From: Cyclina sinensis
Lineage: Eukaryota > Mollusca > Bivalvia > Venerida > Veneridae
Length of the DNA: 64,000 nucleotides
Direction: 5' to 3'
NCBI GenBank assembly: GCA_012932295.1
Contig: JAAONU010000016.1
Location: 15,912,111 to 15,976,110 of the forward strand
The notes beneath the pieces were generated by a model, which had not been told where the DNA came from, made no database searches, and saw only the letters and a program-made list of their open reading frames with translations. Shown here one piece after another: positions 47,156 to 59,600 of the stretch (the stretch's first letter is position 1; each line of letters begins with the position of its first letter). The translations under genes were made by a program, and so were the position numbers.

Positions 47156-49576
47156 TTTGTTTAAGACTTGTACATCGTCTACATCACATTATGTTCACAG
47201 CTATATTATCAACGTGAAAAACATGGTAAAAACAAAACAAAAAAGTATTGCAATTACAAAGATAACAAAACAACAATTTGATATACAGGGAGAATGAACA
47301 ATGTATTAACGTTCAACATTTATAATTGCATTTCTAATAGCAAGAGACTCTTTAATATACTAGTATCTACAAAGATTAATGAGTTCGGTTTTGTTTTTAG
47401 TATTCAGAAGTTGCATGAATTTATATACTTAAGGACGACGATAGTACATAACATTTAAATATGTTTTCCTTATATCAGAATATAAGAACACACGTACCTT
47501 CAATCGGATTACCTTTGGGTCAGTCGTCACACGTTGTGACATATTATAACGAAAGCTGCAAGTTCATTCACGTGCCAGCAGATATACAATGGAAAGACCT
47601 CTCGGCCAAATACAAACACTTACAATGGTATAAAGTAACGGTCAGTAAATCCTATGTAAATACCAGCTAATAGCGGCTACTAAACCATGATCTAACCTAC
47701 TTAAGAAATAATTGTGTTAAGTATCCCAAGGCTAACATTCATTCGAATTTCGTTTATCAAAGAAATAAACTAACATAACAATGAAAAAAACTGCAAAAAG
47801 GCACATTTGACATTCCAAACATTGTTCTTATATGCAATTTTGGATCATGAATAAGATTAAGTAGATTGCCTTTGATTTTGTTTATGTTTTTATTTTATTT
47901 TATTCGCCGTCGGAACTAACTCTTCTTCATTACAATTTTTCACAGTCAAATGAAATCTTTTTCAATAAACGGGAAAGCCCATGTGGACAAATAATCAACT
48001 TAGATATGTTGAGGCGGTATAGTTTATAAAGATTGCAATTTCTTCTACATTTAAACGATTTGGAAAATAAATTTCATCTTTAACAAATAACTGAAGGCCT
48101 TCTTTGTCTGAATGTCGTTTGGGTCTGTTCATGCTGTTTTGTTTAGGTGGTTATTATTACGTGTAGCAGACGTGTAAATAAATAAAACCTTAACAAAATA
48201 AGGTTTTTCCCATTTCTTTCATAGTAAAATTCACATTTTTGCACTGTTCAAATAAAAAGAAATGACAAACTTTGCAAATGAATTTACGTTTGAACACTGG
48301 AAAGGTTTGTTTGGACGAAACAATTTTTAAGTAGGCTGTTTGTGAAAATAAGTTTCAACAAATTTGAATCGTGCAACGATTATAATTGACTTTTATAACT
48401 GAAATGTCGACTCCACACCTTTGACGGATAATATGTAATTTACCCTACATTACGCAAACATGTTACTTTTTACTGGGCTATTTATTTTTATACATTTTAT
48501 GTGCGTATGAGACATGGACACTTACATTTGAATAAGAATGATACAATATTTAGAAAGTTTACTAATTTAACAGAACAACAAAAAACAAACAAACAAAACT
48601 TGATTAATATTATGAAACGGGTAATATTTTCGGCCTCTGTCAGCCTACACTCATATTCCTCTAAAATAATTGTTTCTTAGTATATTTTAGTATCACGTTT
48701 GTCCACCACCAATAGCACGTCTATAGCCGTAAGCTTTTATTACAGAAAGAACAAAGAGATTGTTTCACTACCACACTGTTACAAAAATTCATTTCAGGGT
48801 GTCCGAACTAAATTTCATTGTCATTTTTTTTCTAAATTTTTATCCGATTTGTATTCCCTACTTTCACAACGCCAGTTTGACCGACCCCGTTTTTAAATAC
48901 GCCGTCATTTTCTACACGTTTAGATGATTTCTGTAATCTTGAAATGACAAAATTGCAGATGGTTCACTTAATCACTCAATAGTACCAAGTTCAGAAGATC
49001 AGCGCATTTACAGCTTGCACATTTCTTTCTTTCTTTCTTTTTCTTAATCATGCAATGTAATATTTGAACTGTCAATATTTAATCTATTTATCAACATTTC
49101 TAGGTTTTTTGTACAGAAACACACTTGATTACGCCTTGTTATCTTGAACAAATGGTTTCATGTGAGAACTATATAATACTTTTAAAGTATATTAGTTTGA
49201 AATAACTTCACAACACAAATATTCTTTTTTTTGTTGTTGTTGTTTTTTTGTTTTGTTTTTTTTTTCGTTATAAAATTTATCCTTTAGAAAATTGAAGCCT
49301 GGCCAAGCTTGATAAATTATTTAATAGACAAATAACAATATCTGCACTTTACAAAACACTTGACAAGAGCACCAGAAGCAGTTAAGTGGGTATTAAACAA
49401 GCCAGTCCTTGGAGTGGACATTTTCTTAACCAAACATTGACTTGACAACCGAAAACATTTCAGGTAACCACTATTACACAATTTAATATGCGCGCGCACC
49501 GTACCGGAAAATAAGCTTGCAGATAAACGGCAGGAATATTACACTCGGACAAATCACGGTATTTCCTCATTTCAAA
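47156..49576. other. 5' flank of the egghead-like gene
   Basis: AT-rich, with no second gene. The ORF at 47461-47670 is unrecognised. T-rich runs are at 49226-49265. GCTTGCAG at 49515-49522, 55 bases before the start codon, looks like a splice acceptor, so a non-coding upstream exon is possible. 49491-49500 is the alternating GCGCGCGC-type word. Confidence 0.4.
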
Positions 49577-51031
49577 ATGAGATCACTTGGACGGATAGTG
49601 AAAAATGCCAAATTATTTTGTCGTTTTGAAGTACCAAGGATTATTTTAGTTTTGTTATTGATACTTTACATACGTATAGGTTATTATATAAGTGAGTTCT
49701 TGTACGACGAGAAAGGACCGACGCTTCAAGAATTTATCGCACAATGGGGATTCCTGTTCACCGTCTTTCGATACCTGCTCAAGGTTCCGTTGTTTCTGAA
49801 TGTGCCGTTTATCTTGACCAATATTTTTGGAGTTATTTTTTTCAACCCTTTCAACAGACGAACGAAACTGCAGCAAATTCCGGAGGACTGTCCCTTCGTT
49901 TGCTTCCGAGTTGTCACCAGAGGAACTTACCCAAAACTTGTGGCTAAAATTACAGAACAGAATCTAGAAATGTGTAGAAAAATGGGAATGAAGAATTTTA
50001 AGTTTGAACTAGTTACCGACCATGCGTTGCATTTACAGCCGTCGCACGAGGTGAGAGAAATTGTTGTACCCCCAGACTTTCGCACGCCTAATAATACATT
50101 ATTTAAAGCCCGGGCTTTGCACTATTGTTTGAATGATTACGTCAATATATTGTCTACCAACGACTGGATTGTTCATTTAGATGAAGAGACGCTTCTTACA
50201 GAAAGTGTTCTCCTTGGAATTGCAAAGTTTGTGTCGGATCCTAAATCAAATATCGGTCAAGGGGTAATCACGTATAGCGGCTGCGGTGTTGAAAATTGGA
50301 TAACGACTTTCATGGACGGCATGAGAGTTACAACAGATTATGGACTATATCGTGTGGCATATGCCTTGCTTCACAGACCTGTATTTGGACTAAAAGGTTC
50401 ATTCATTGTGGTTAAAATGTCCATCGAAAAGGATGTTGGATTTGACTTTGGTCCAAAGGAAAGCATTGCAGAGGATTTACGATTCGCACTGACCGCTTGG
50501 GATAAAGGTTACAGATTTGACTTCGTAGAGGGCATAATGAAGGAAAAAAGTACGTTTACATTTACAGATTTTGTGAAACAAAGGAAGCGTTGGTTTATTG
50601 GGCACTTCCATATCGTATGGGGCAGATCATTACCACTGTACACTAAGTTTGCCGTGCTTCCTATGCACGTGAACACTCTGCTCTCCTGGACGTACGTGGT
50701 CAATTTTCTCGTGACTTTCTTTCTCACTGACGTCCCGGCCACCAAGTGGCAATTGGATTTTGTCGTTCTTTTAACGTTTTACAGTCTTTTTTTCTTCTGT
50801 TTTGGAAACTTTATGTCAGCATATTGTAGCAGATATTCTGTACTGAAACGAATGTTCATTGGTCTAGTTTCACAGATAACCCTTCCATTGCTAGGAATAC
50901 TTGAAAGTTACGCCAGAATAAAGGGCCTTATACAGAGAAATCAAGTGTCTTTTGAGATTGTTGAGAAAGGAGAAAAGCAAATGACACTTAAAGACAGAAA
51001 TTCATTTAATGGTACAGTTATAGAATCTTAA
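49577..51031 (+). CDS. Egghead-like glycosyltransferase (GT2 family)
   Basis: A single uninterrupted 484-codon frame. I start at ATG 49577; the open frame extends 20 codons upstream only with a TTG, which I judge non-initiating. It matches the egghead/BRE-3 family: an N-terminal membrane segment (about 20-38), a second (72-90), then CPFVCFRVVTRG (105-116), WIVHLDEETLLTE with the metal-binding DEE (202-204), GQGVITY (227-233), AED (298-300) and QRKRW (335-339), the acceptor-side Q-x-x-R-W motif. Three C-terminal membrane segments follow (about 361-385, 394-414, 423-447). Family role: beta-1,4-mannosyltransferase that makes mactosylceramide from glucosylceramide, with GDP-mannose, in Golgi/ER membranes of invertebrates. 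Catalytic motifs look intact. The coding region is intronless, which suggests a retrocopy or an expanded lineage-specific paralogue; substrate is therefore less certain than fold. AATAAA at 51125-51130 is a candidate poly(A) signal. Confidence 0.9.
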   Translation: MRSLGRIVKNAKLFCRFEVPRIILVLLLILYIRIGYYISEFLYDEKGPTLQEFIAQWGFLFTVFRYLLKVPLFLNVPFILTNIFGVIFFNPFNRRTKLQQIPEDCPFVCFRVVTRGTYPKLVAKITEQNLEMCRKMGMKNFKFELVTDHALHLQPSHEVREIVVPPDFRTPNNTLFKARALHYCLNDYVNILSTNDWIVHLDEETLLTESVLLGIAKFVSDPKSNIGQGVITYSGCGVENWITTFMDGMRVTTDYGLYRVAYALLHRPVFGLKGSFIVVKMSIEKDVGFDFGPKESIAEDLRFALTAWDKGYRFDFVEGIMKEKSTFTFTDFVKQRKRWFIGHFHIVWGRSLPLYTKFAVLPMHVNTLLSWTYVVNFLVTFFLTDVPATKWQLDFVVLLTFYSLFFFCFGNFMSAYCSRYSVLKRMFIGLVSQITLPLLGILESYARIKGLIQRNQVSFEIVEKGEKQMTLKDRNSFNGTVIES

Positions 51032-51124
51032 GCTGTCAATTGTTATGCGATTGTCTGCAGTGATGGTTTGGGTCTGCTCTGCTCACTGTCGTCAGGAAAG
51101 TCAGTTGGCGTCCGTGGTATCCCG

Positions 51125-51130
51125 AATAAA
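51125..51130 (+). terminator. Candidate poly(A) signal of the egghead-like gene
   Basis: AATAAA lies 94 bases after the stop codon; another lies at about 51250. Confidence 0.5.
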
Positions 51131-52340
51131 CGAATGTAAAAGGAAAAAAACGGTGCTTTTTACTGAAAATATATGTGGTATAAAGTCTTTGACAGAGTCC
51201 TAAAACACACACAAACGCAAGCTAGTGCAGAAAATCTGTGCAAATTTTGAATAAATACGGCCCAGAAAGTGATTATAATAATTGCAAATGACAAAACCGC
51301 TTTACAAATTGCGTTGTTCTTCTTGTGTGTGATAAACTCTTGGTATTACTTCTTAAGTATTTGCGTCATGAAGTGCCGCATTAGTGGATATACCTGAAAT
51401 CCTTTTAATACATTAATTTATGTTAAGACTAATGTTTAATCTGAAAAAAAAATTCAATCGCTTATACTTTATGCACTAAAATTTTTGCTTTGTCAAACTA
51501 ATCTCAGTATAAATATACAAGAGAATTTACGCTTTCACTTTGCCACAGCGAATATTTATTTTAGGGTATTTTTAGAAAGATCAATGAAAGAAACATTTGT
51601 AATGTAACCTTTGTAATGTTTTGATGTTATTTCATCAAGTCACGTGACTCTAGTGTCAGCAGAATTTGTTTGTAATAGCATGGTCACATTAACAGATTAC
51701 GTAAACATAATATTTCGATTTTTTGTTACAACATACTTTGTTCTCATAGTAGATTGAAATGTTTACTGTGATATTTGTCTGCAAATATTTATCGAACTGG
51801 TCCAAGGTGTTGCGCCCCGTATTTTAGCGATGTTACTTTGTTCTCCAGAAGTCCACGCTTTGATCTCCTTTCTTATTTATATCTAGTATAAATGCATTAA
51901 ATACATAATGATATATGTGTCTTAAAATATCCGGTTTTAACAGTTTCAAATTTTGCGCTTAGATATTTGGTTAAATTTTGACTGGAAAGCTTTTTTTTGT
52001 ATATTACCAGTCTTGACCACCATTGAAACATTCAATATTTTTGGCGTTGTCTAGAATTGAAACGTTCAATATTCGTAGCATTGTCTCAGATGTCAAATTT
52101 TTTATTACATGATGCTTTTTTTACAGTTATTGCAATAAATAGAAGGGAAGGCCTCGTGGTACCTCTGAATTTATATGATGTATTTTATTCTAAGAACTCA
52201 GTTCGATTGTGTTTATTCAGTATTTTACCGGCATATGTTTCTAACTATTGTTTACGGTAAAGTAATTCTCACACCAACTATTTTCTTACGCAGTGGAAAA
52301 CTGTCAGTTAGACATTCAAGAATGAAAGTGATGTTGGTTT
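51131..52340. other. Stretch without a recognisable gene
   Basis: AT-rich. The short ORFs at 52057-52363 have no motif. Nothing else noted. Confidence 0.45.
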
Positions 52341-54162
52341 TGACCAAATATTATATTGTTTAATATTAATGTATAAATCTACATAAACGTTTGCCACTTA
52401 GTCTGGCGGTCGTCAGTACGTATGAATTATAACAGAATGTAAACAAAGCTTTCACATCTCATTAAGACTATTTATATTGGTATGTTTCGTTTAGAGTAGG
52501 CAGGGTTGTACGGAAACCTGTGTCGTCAAGTCTTAGTGATAAATATCTCAAAGTCTTGCTTACGACAAATGAAGTACTTCAAGTGGCGAGGTAACGCACC
52601 CTTAGGCCTAATATATATATACATTGTAGTATAAAAACATCTATCAGTTTAGAACAACGCTATAGATCATGTATCATGGTTTATTGTCTTGTTCAATGTC
52701 TTGAACTGTAATTTTTATCTAAACTTTGTTAGCACCCTTGAAACTATTTGTATTGTGTACTTACTATTACCTTTTAATTTGATAAATATTTGTTGTCATG
52801 TGATAATATTCATATGTTCCTCTTTTTGTTTTTAAGCATTGTTTTTTAGACTACGCAGATGGTTAGATTAGCATATTTCTCATAGCTTTTATATTTAATA
52901 ATTATTTTTTCATATTTGTAGCTGTTTTACATTTGTTAAAATTATACTTGACCAAATATTATATTGTTTTATATTAATGTATAAATCTACATAAACGTTT
53001 GCCACTTAGTCTGGCGGTCGTCAGTATGTATGAATTATAACAGAATGTAAACAAAGCTTTCACATCTCATTAAGACTATTTATATTGGTATGTTTCGTTT
53101 AGAGTAGGCAGGGTTGTACGGAAACCTGTGTCGTCAAGTCTTAGTGATAAATATCTCAAAGTCTTGCTTACGACAAATGAAGTACTCCAAGTGGCGAGGT
53201 AACGCGCCCTTAGGCCTAATATATATACATTGTAGTATAAAAACGTCTATCAGTTTAGAACAATGCTATAGATCATGTATCATGGTTTATTGTCTTGTTC
53301 AATGTCTTGAACTGTAATTTTTATCTAAACTTTGTTAGCACCCTTGAAACTATTTGTATTGTGTACTTACTATTACCTTTTAATTTGATAAATATTTGTT
53401 GTCATGTGATAATATTCATATGTTCCTCTTTTTGTTTTTAAGCATTGTTTTTAGACTACGCAGATGGTAAGATTAGCATATTTCTCATAGCTTTTATATT
53501 TAATAATTATTTTTTCATATTTGTAGCTGTTTTACATTTGTTAAAATTATACTTGACCAAATATTATATTGTTTTATATTAATGTATAAATCTACATAAA
53601 CGTTTGCCACTTAGTCTGGCGGTCGTCAGTATGTATGAATTATAACAGAATGTAAACAAAGCTTTCACATCTCATTAAGACTATTTATATTGGTATGTTT
53701 CGTTTAGAGTAGGCAGGGTTGTACGGAAACCTGTGTCGTCAAGTCTTAGTGATAAATATCTCAAAGTCTTGCTTACGACAAATGAAGTACTTCAAGTGGC
53801 GAGGTAACGCACCCTTAGGCCTAATATATATATACATTGTAGTATAAAAACATCTATCAGTTTAGAACAACGCTATAGATCATGTATCATGGTTTATTGT
53901 CTTGTTCAATGTCTTGAACTGTAATTTTTATCTAAACTTTGTTAGCACCCTTGAAACTATTTGTATTGTGTACTTACTATTACCTTTTAATTTGATAAAT
54001 ATTTGTTGTCATGTGATAATATTCATATGTTCCTCTTTTTGTTTTTAAGCATTGTTTTTAGACTACGCAGATGGTAAGATTAGCATATTTCTCATAGCTT
54101 TTATATTTAATAATTATTTTTTCTTATTTGTAGCTGTTTTTCATTTGTTAAAATTATACTTG
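52341..54162. repeat. Three tandem copies of a 605-608-bp unit
   Basis: Copies start TGACCAAATATTATATTG at 52341, 52949 and 53554; the third ends ATTATACTTG at 54162. They are nearly identical over their whole length (a few substitutions and 1-3-base indels). The unit holds GCCACTTAGTCTGGCGGTCG, GGCGAGGTAACGC and a (TA)n step, and has no ORF or RNA motif that I recognise. Confidence 0.95.
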
Positions 54163-54622
54163 TGTTATATACTTTACTTTACTTTAATACTATTTTATTG
54201 CATCTTTCTATACAAATACAATTGATCAATACATTAATCAAAAAATGAAGTGCAAATGGATTGGGCTACAAGTTATTACAACATTAGTTACAGCCCTTTC
54301 CATTAGGTCAAAATTGAGATTATTTTTTCCGATTTAGTTAAAGATATTTTAAAACAAGACAATGTGTTTTTATACAGGAATAAAGTGATGATACTTAATT
54401 GAGATGACGAAAAAAGAAGAAACAAACATATAGAAAAAAAATATATATATAATGTCCCTATGCCGCTGCCTCTCTCTGATCACACAGATTTCTTATTTTT
54501 GAAGACAGAGTTTACAAGTACGACTTCATTTTTATGAAACGATTTTTAGAATAATATATATACATACACACATACACAAACATATACACACACATACATG
54601 TGTCAATTGTGTCTTTTTACTA

Positions 54623-55663
54623 TTAGGCTAGTCTTTTTGTTTGTTGAATGTATTTCTGTACTTCAAGGAATATGAATTTATTTTCTTCATCAGTAAGATT
54701 AAGATTACCAAATAAAAGTGTATTAATATCAAAATTACTAAGCGTACGGATAGCAAGAAATAAGCAATGTCTTTGTTGAGAATATCTGCGACATGTAAAG
54801 AAATAGTGTTCGGCATCTTCGTATGGACTTCCGCAATCACAGCAGGGGTTTGGTCTTAAGAAATTTCTATAAAGATCTCCATTATGATTGCTACATTGGT
54901 TTCTAATTCTAGCGTGAAGGACAGAGTACGCTAGGAAATAAACTGGAACAGTAACTGACTTAAAGTAATTTTTAAGATTCAATTTAAAAGAAAAAAGTGT
55001 TGGTGAATTACGAATGTTTATGTCAAATTCATTCCAGAGTTTAACTGATGACGGAATAACTGATTTCGAAAATATTTCTAAACGTCTTTGAACAGTAACA
55101 TAGTTGTGGTTGGTTCTTAAGTCATAGGGATTAACTCCATGTACATTAGGTGGAAAAAGTTCAGAAAGATAATTTGGTAGCTGCCCAATTTCGTTCTTAT
55201 ACATTAAAATTAATTTTTGCATGACACGTCTATCGGAGAGTGAAACCCATCCTATCTCAGTTAATAGTCTTTCTGTCGAAACAGAGTTTGTAAGGCCGGT
55301 TACAATTCTGGCAGCTTCGTATGGTATTTTTTCTAGGGATTCCTGATCTTGTAAAGTGCAATTGTCCCACACAATAGAGGCATATTCTAATATAGGTCTA
55401 AGATACGAAATGTAGATTTGATTTAACGTAGCTCGTTTTAATTTAAACTTAAGAATTTTCATTGAGTTTAGAACTTTTAATGCAGAAGAGATTATATTTT
55501 TGATGTGTTCATGCCAGGAACCGTCTTTACTAAGAGTTACACCAAGATGTTTATGATTGTCAACATAACTCAGTTCAGTATCTTCGAATATCAACTTTGG
55601 AAGATCTCTTTGCGTTAATGAGAAAGCAACTACTTCTGTTTTAGTAGGATTAAATGTAACCAA
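54623..55663 (-). pseudogene. LINE RT ORF, C-terminal part (post-FADD to stop)
   Basis: A 346-codon open stretch. It starts just after the FADD box with FNPTKTEVVAFS (the usual NP.KT..... block), then HKHLGVTLSKDGSWHEHI, LRPILEYASIVWDNCT, an ARI(V/L) block, and the C-x2-C...H...C knuckle, and ends KYIQQTKRLA-stop. This is the best-preserved part of the element. Because upstream frames are shifted, it cannot be made as part of a full RT. Confidence 0.85.
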
Positions 55664-56280
55664 CCATTGAGGTCTGAATTTAACTTTTCTTCGATTATAT
55701 TTTTATTCACCGAAGACACTGATAATGAGCAATCATCTGCAAATAATCTTGAAGAGCTTTCTAAAGAGTCTGCGATGTCATTTACATAAATCAGAAAAAA
55801 ACAGAGGTCCTAATACTGAGCCCTGTGGAACTCCATCTTTGATAAATTTTGTATCGGACAATGATGAACCAACCATAACTCTTTGAAACCTGTTTTTTAA
55901 ATAATTTTCTATCCAAGAGTTCAGCTTACCACTAATTCCGTATTGTTTTAATTTGAAAAGAAGTCCTGCGTGCCAAACTCGGTCAAAAGCTTTTGATATG
56001 TCACAAAAAGCAATGCAAGTAAATTGTTTCTCATCGTACGCCTTGCTTGATTTTTATAGATAAGGTCATTGGATTGAAGATAGTTATACACATATTTAAA
56101 CATTACACGTTCCATAACTTTGCCTAAACAACTTATAAGTGAAATTGGTCTATAGTTTGATGGAATGTCTTTATCTCCCTTTTTAAAAAGTAGCACAATA
56201 TGTGCTAATTTAAAGCAAGAGGGATAAATACCTTCTTGTAGAGATCGATTGAGTAGAATAGCTAAGGGGCCTTTCTATTG

Positions 56281-56690
56281 TACACCAAAACATCAGAAGC
56301 TTAAGAAACAAGATGTCCTATGTAAAAGAAAATTTGTTAGATTTTGATATAATTTGTTTCACCGAAACACACCTTAATAATGATGTAAATGAAATTCTTT
56401 TAAATCTAGATGGTCTTGATCATGCTTTTAGGAAGGATAATACTGCTCACTCAGGGGGAATACTGACATACGTATCATCTCTTTTAAGGCCTAAAAGATC
56501 GATTGAACTAGAATATTTTCTCCCAGAATCTTTATGGGTAGAAATTAAAGATAGAAATAAATCTTTTCTTTTATGTACGGTTTATAGGCCACCTCATTGC
56601 AATGTTGAATTTTGGAACAGGCTTAATATTTGTTTGGAAAAGGCGTATGTTAATTGTATATGTCTTGCCGACTCAAAATAAATCTTATCT
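56281..56690 (+). pseudogene. LINE endonuclease (APE-type) fragment, inverted relative to the RT
   Basis: The plus-strand frame reads HQNIRSLRNKM, IICFTETHLN, HSGGILTYVSS and LLCTVYRPPH, the first half of an APE/EEP-type endonuclease domain (N...LRNK; E in FTET; YRPP). Later catalytic blocks (GDFN-type, SDH-type) are missing. Similarity fades after about 56645. It is head-to-head with the RT half at about 56275. Confidence 0.85.
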
Positions 56691-59600
56691 AATCTTTTCT
56701 TATCTTGTTATCATATTACAATACTCGTTATGAGGTACTCATGTTACAGTAAGGAAATATCATGTTCTCAGGGATAGTTAATTCATTATTATCCAACGAC
56801 GGACATCAGCTTTGAATGGTTCTATCCCGATAGTTATATAGATAGGTTAATCTAGAAATTTAGTGGTAGTAGTTGAATGTCGTGGCAAAATATATATTAG
56901 ATTCTAAAGATTAATGACATGAAAACGTTCCCGTAAGTTTTGTTTGAATCATGGCAAAAAGGTGCCAGCAGAAATTTCAAGATCTAGATCTAGAATTCAA
57001 CAGATTTTTTTCAAGGGTATCTGAAAATGACACTATGATGTCATGTTGTACGTAAAGGATTTACATGTATGTTGTGTGTTTTCTAGGGTAATATGTATAA
57101 CTGTACATAAAAACAATGAAATACAACTGAGATATTTATTATTTATTTATATAAATCTTTTGAGAAGTATTTCTTGTAATGTTCGTATTTAAGGGTCATA
57201 CTTTTGACAAATAAAACAACGGATGCAATCTCCAATGTGTTTGGTTTAATTCTATAAAATATTTGATGTCAAGGGCTGAAGTAGAGCTTACGCCCGAACT
57301 CCACCTGAAGATACGTGCAAGTTCATCACGGAAGAGAGAAGACCTAAAATTCCATCTCACTTACACTACTGAAAACGACAGTCATAACTCAGCAGCACCC
57401 ATGCGGATTTCAAAGATTGTGAATTATTCTTCTCAAAAATATTATCTTCAGTATTCTCCGGGTTGATGTTCAGATGTTTCGAAATATGAGCGTATTAGGA
57501 TGCAATACAGGGCTTGAATGTAATATATATGATACACATAAGACCGGCATAAAGCTACTGACTTGTATCACTGAACCTCTGACTCATGGGAAGCCATTGG
57601 TTCAAGACCCAGTGAGATACTAGGCAACTTTATACTTTGGTGATAAAGTGTCCGCCATAATGATGTGGTTCTGATAGTTAGAAAGTGTGTTGAACCTGAG
57701 ATAAATCACACATCCCATCCAAAAAACGATGATAAAAGAAAAACTAATGATCGGGGAATGGCCAACGCATTTGCAACCCCCATCACTCCACCCCCACTCC
57801 ACCCGAACCTAGTATAATTATGGGATGACAAAAATTGCACATGTATTGTGTGGGGAAAAATAAATAAGAAATTACTGTTTTACTAAACATAACTGTCCAA
57901 ATTCGAGCTATAGAAATTTGCAAGACCGTTCTAGTCACTGGTACAACATGAATGACAAACACTGCGGAAGCATTACTGTTTTAAGTGATTTGTCTGAAAT
58001 AAGGATATTTTTACAGATTGGTTATGAAATATTGGCATCACATTAAATGTTGGTGGAGTCTTGTGCTTGCATTGAATTCTGAGGTGAAACTGGCTCATTC
58101 TTGCATTGCATTTGCAAACGAATTACATAATTATGTACACAAATGGTTAAGCAGTATAACTGGATGTGGACTTATAAACATTGTTTTTGCGAAATTTTGT
58201 ATTTATTTAATTCACTGAAGTATTTACAAGCACTACTCAAGTTTATGGTAAATATTGTCAAAATTTGTATTGAATTGAAGAAACTGAATGTGATCTCTTT
58301 ACGTTCAAAAGTGTGTGTGTGTTTTTTTTTTATTTTTATTTTTTTTTTAAATTCTAATTCATATTTATAAAGTCTGGCAAAGACAGTTATATAAAGTTAT
58401 AGAGTTTCAATAAATTCCCTTTAAAGATATGATACACCGTACAAAGAAAAAAAAATACAGGGAAATTATCAAAAACTAATAAATTTATGGCGAATTTTAC
58501 ACAAAATCTTTCAATATAAAATACAACAATTTTTTCAGTTATCATTGAATAACTGGCCATGAATAAAGTTTTTTTCAGTAAGTTTCTGCAATAGTGTTGT
58601 CATTCAGCAAAAATCAAGAACAAAACGTTGAAACATTTGGGTATTACCAGCGAAAGAATTTTCATCTAGCGGGCAGAAGTGCTTAAAGATAGAATGGTTC
58701 GAACAGAATTTTGGTGGACTTAATATGGCCTTTGGTTCCAGTATAACAAATGACAAAGCATTATCAGTTTCGATATTACCAAATTCACGCGGAGGAAGTT
58801 ATGACACTATAAACCTAAGGCTTTATAACTCACTCTTCTGTACATGAAGTGTACTAATTAAACGTTTTACTATCAGAGGTTTTATACACCCATCAACAGT
58901 TTTATAACTCTTATAAATTTTGAGACCACTCACTACGCGAAAACATCTATTCCACTCTTGTTCTATTGTTTGAACTTAGTACTACATAAAATTCCACCAA
59001 TCATAAGCACGGAATTTATCGTTATTTATACAACTCAAAACTCAAATCACAAAATGCCTCTTCAGTTTAATTTACAAGAGATAGAATAGAATAGATAAGG
59101 ATAGAAGATGTTTTGCCTAAACATAGGTTTGTCGGTGGTATATTTTCTATACCCTTGTCCAACAAATTAAAGTTTAAACATGTTATCATGTTTTATGTTC
59201 TACAACGAATGTTACACCCATTTAAATGTCATACTTTCATACCTCTGCATGTTTCAACTGAACATATTTCAATATCAAATGGGGTGAGAGGGGAGGCGGG
59301 GTCTTTATCAAGCTATGATTAGATGGCAGACAAAGAAAGATTGATTGAAATATTAAATGAAAATGGTCTTTTCTGGGCCATCTTTTATTTTCCATATTAT
59401 GGCAACCTTACAAAGCCATTTGTTTTTGGTAAACGGACAAACAGACGGACGGAAGGTTAGGGAAATAACAATCTACATAAAAAATCGGGTTTAAACAATA
59501 ACATCTACAACGACAAATACAAAAATAATAATTATAACAAATATAATTGTCTGAAAAAAATCCTACTTCTATTATTATAATGACACGAATTTCATTTTAC

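Larger units (their letters stand above)
54163..56690 (-). mobile_element. Jockey/CR1-like LINE with inverted 5' segment
   Basis: The 3' part is on the minus strand from about 56275 to 54163: RT block FKKGDKDIPSNYRPISLISC (about 56190), GVPQGSVLGPLFF (about 55830-55795), FADD (55743-55732), YLRPILEYASIVWDN and the C-terminal knuckle CCDCGSPYEDAEHYFFTC (about 54840-54785). The ORF ends at 54623; the 3' UTR carries AATAAA and a (TAAAG)n tail next to the 606-bp array. The 5' part (endonuclease) lies at 56281-56690 on the opposite strand. The RT frame is broken by at least one extra base in a T-run at about 55795 and by a shift near 56035, so the copy is dead. Confidence 0.88.

Noticed and set aside
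49655..49947. Other-frame and antisense ORFs over the egghead-like gene
   Set aside because: Shadows of the 484-codon coding frame.
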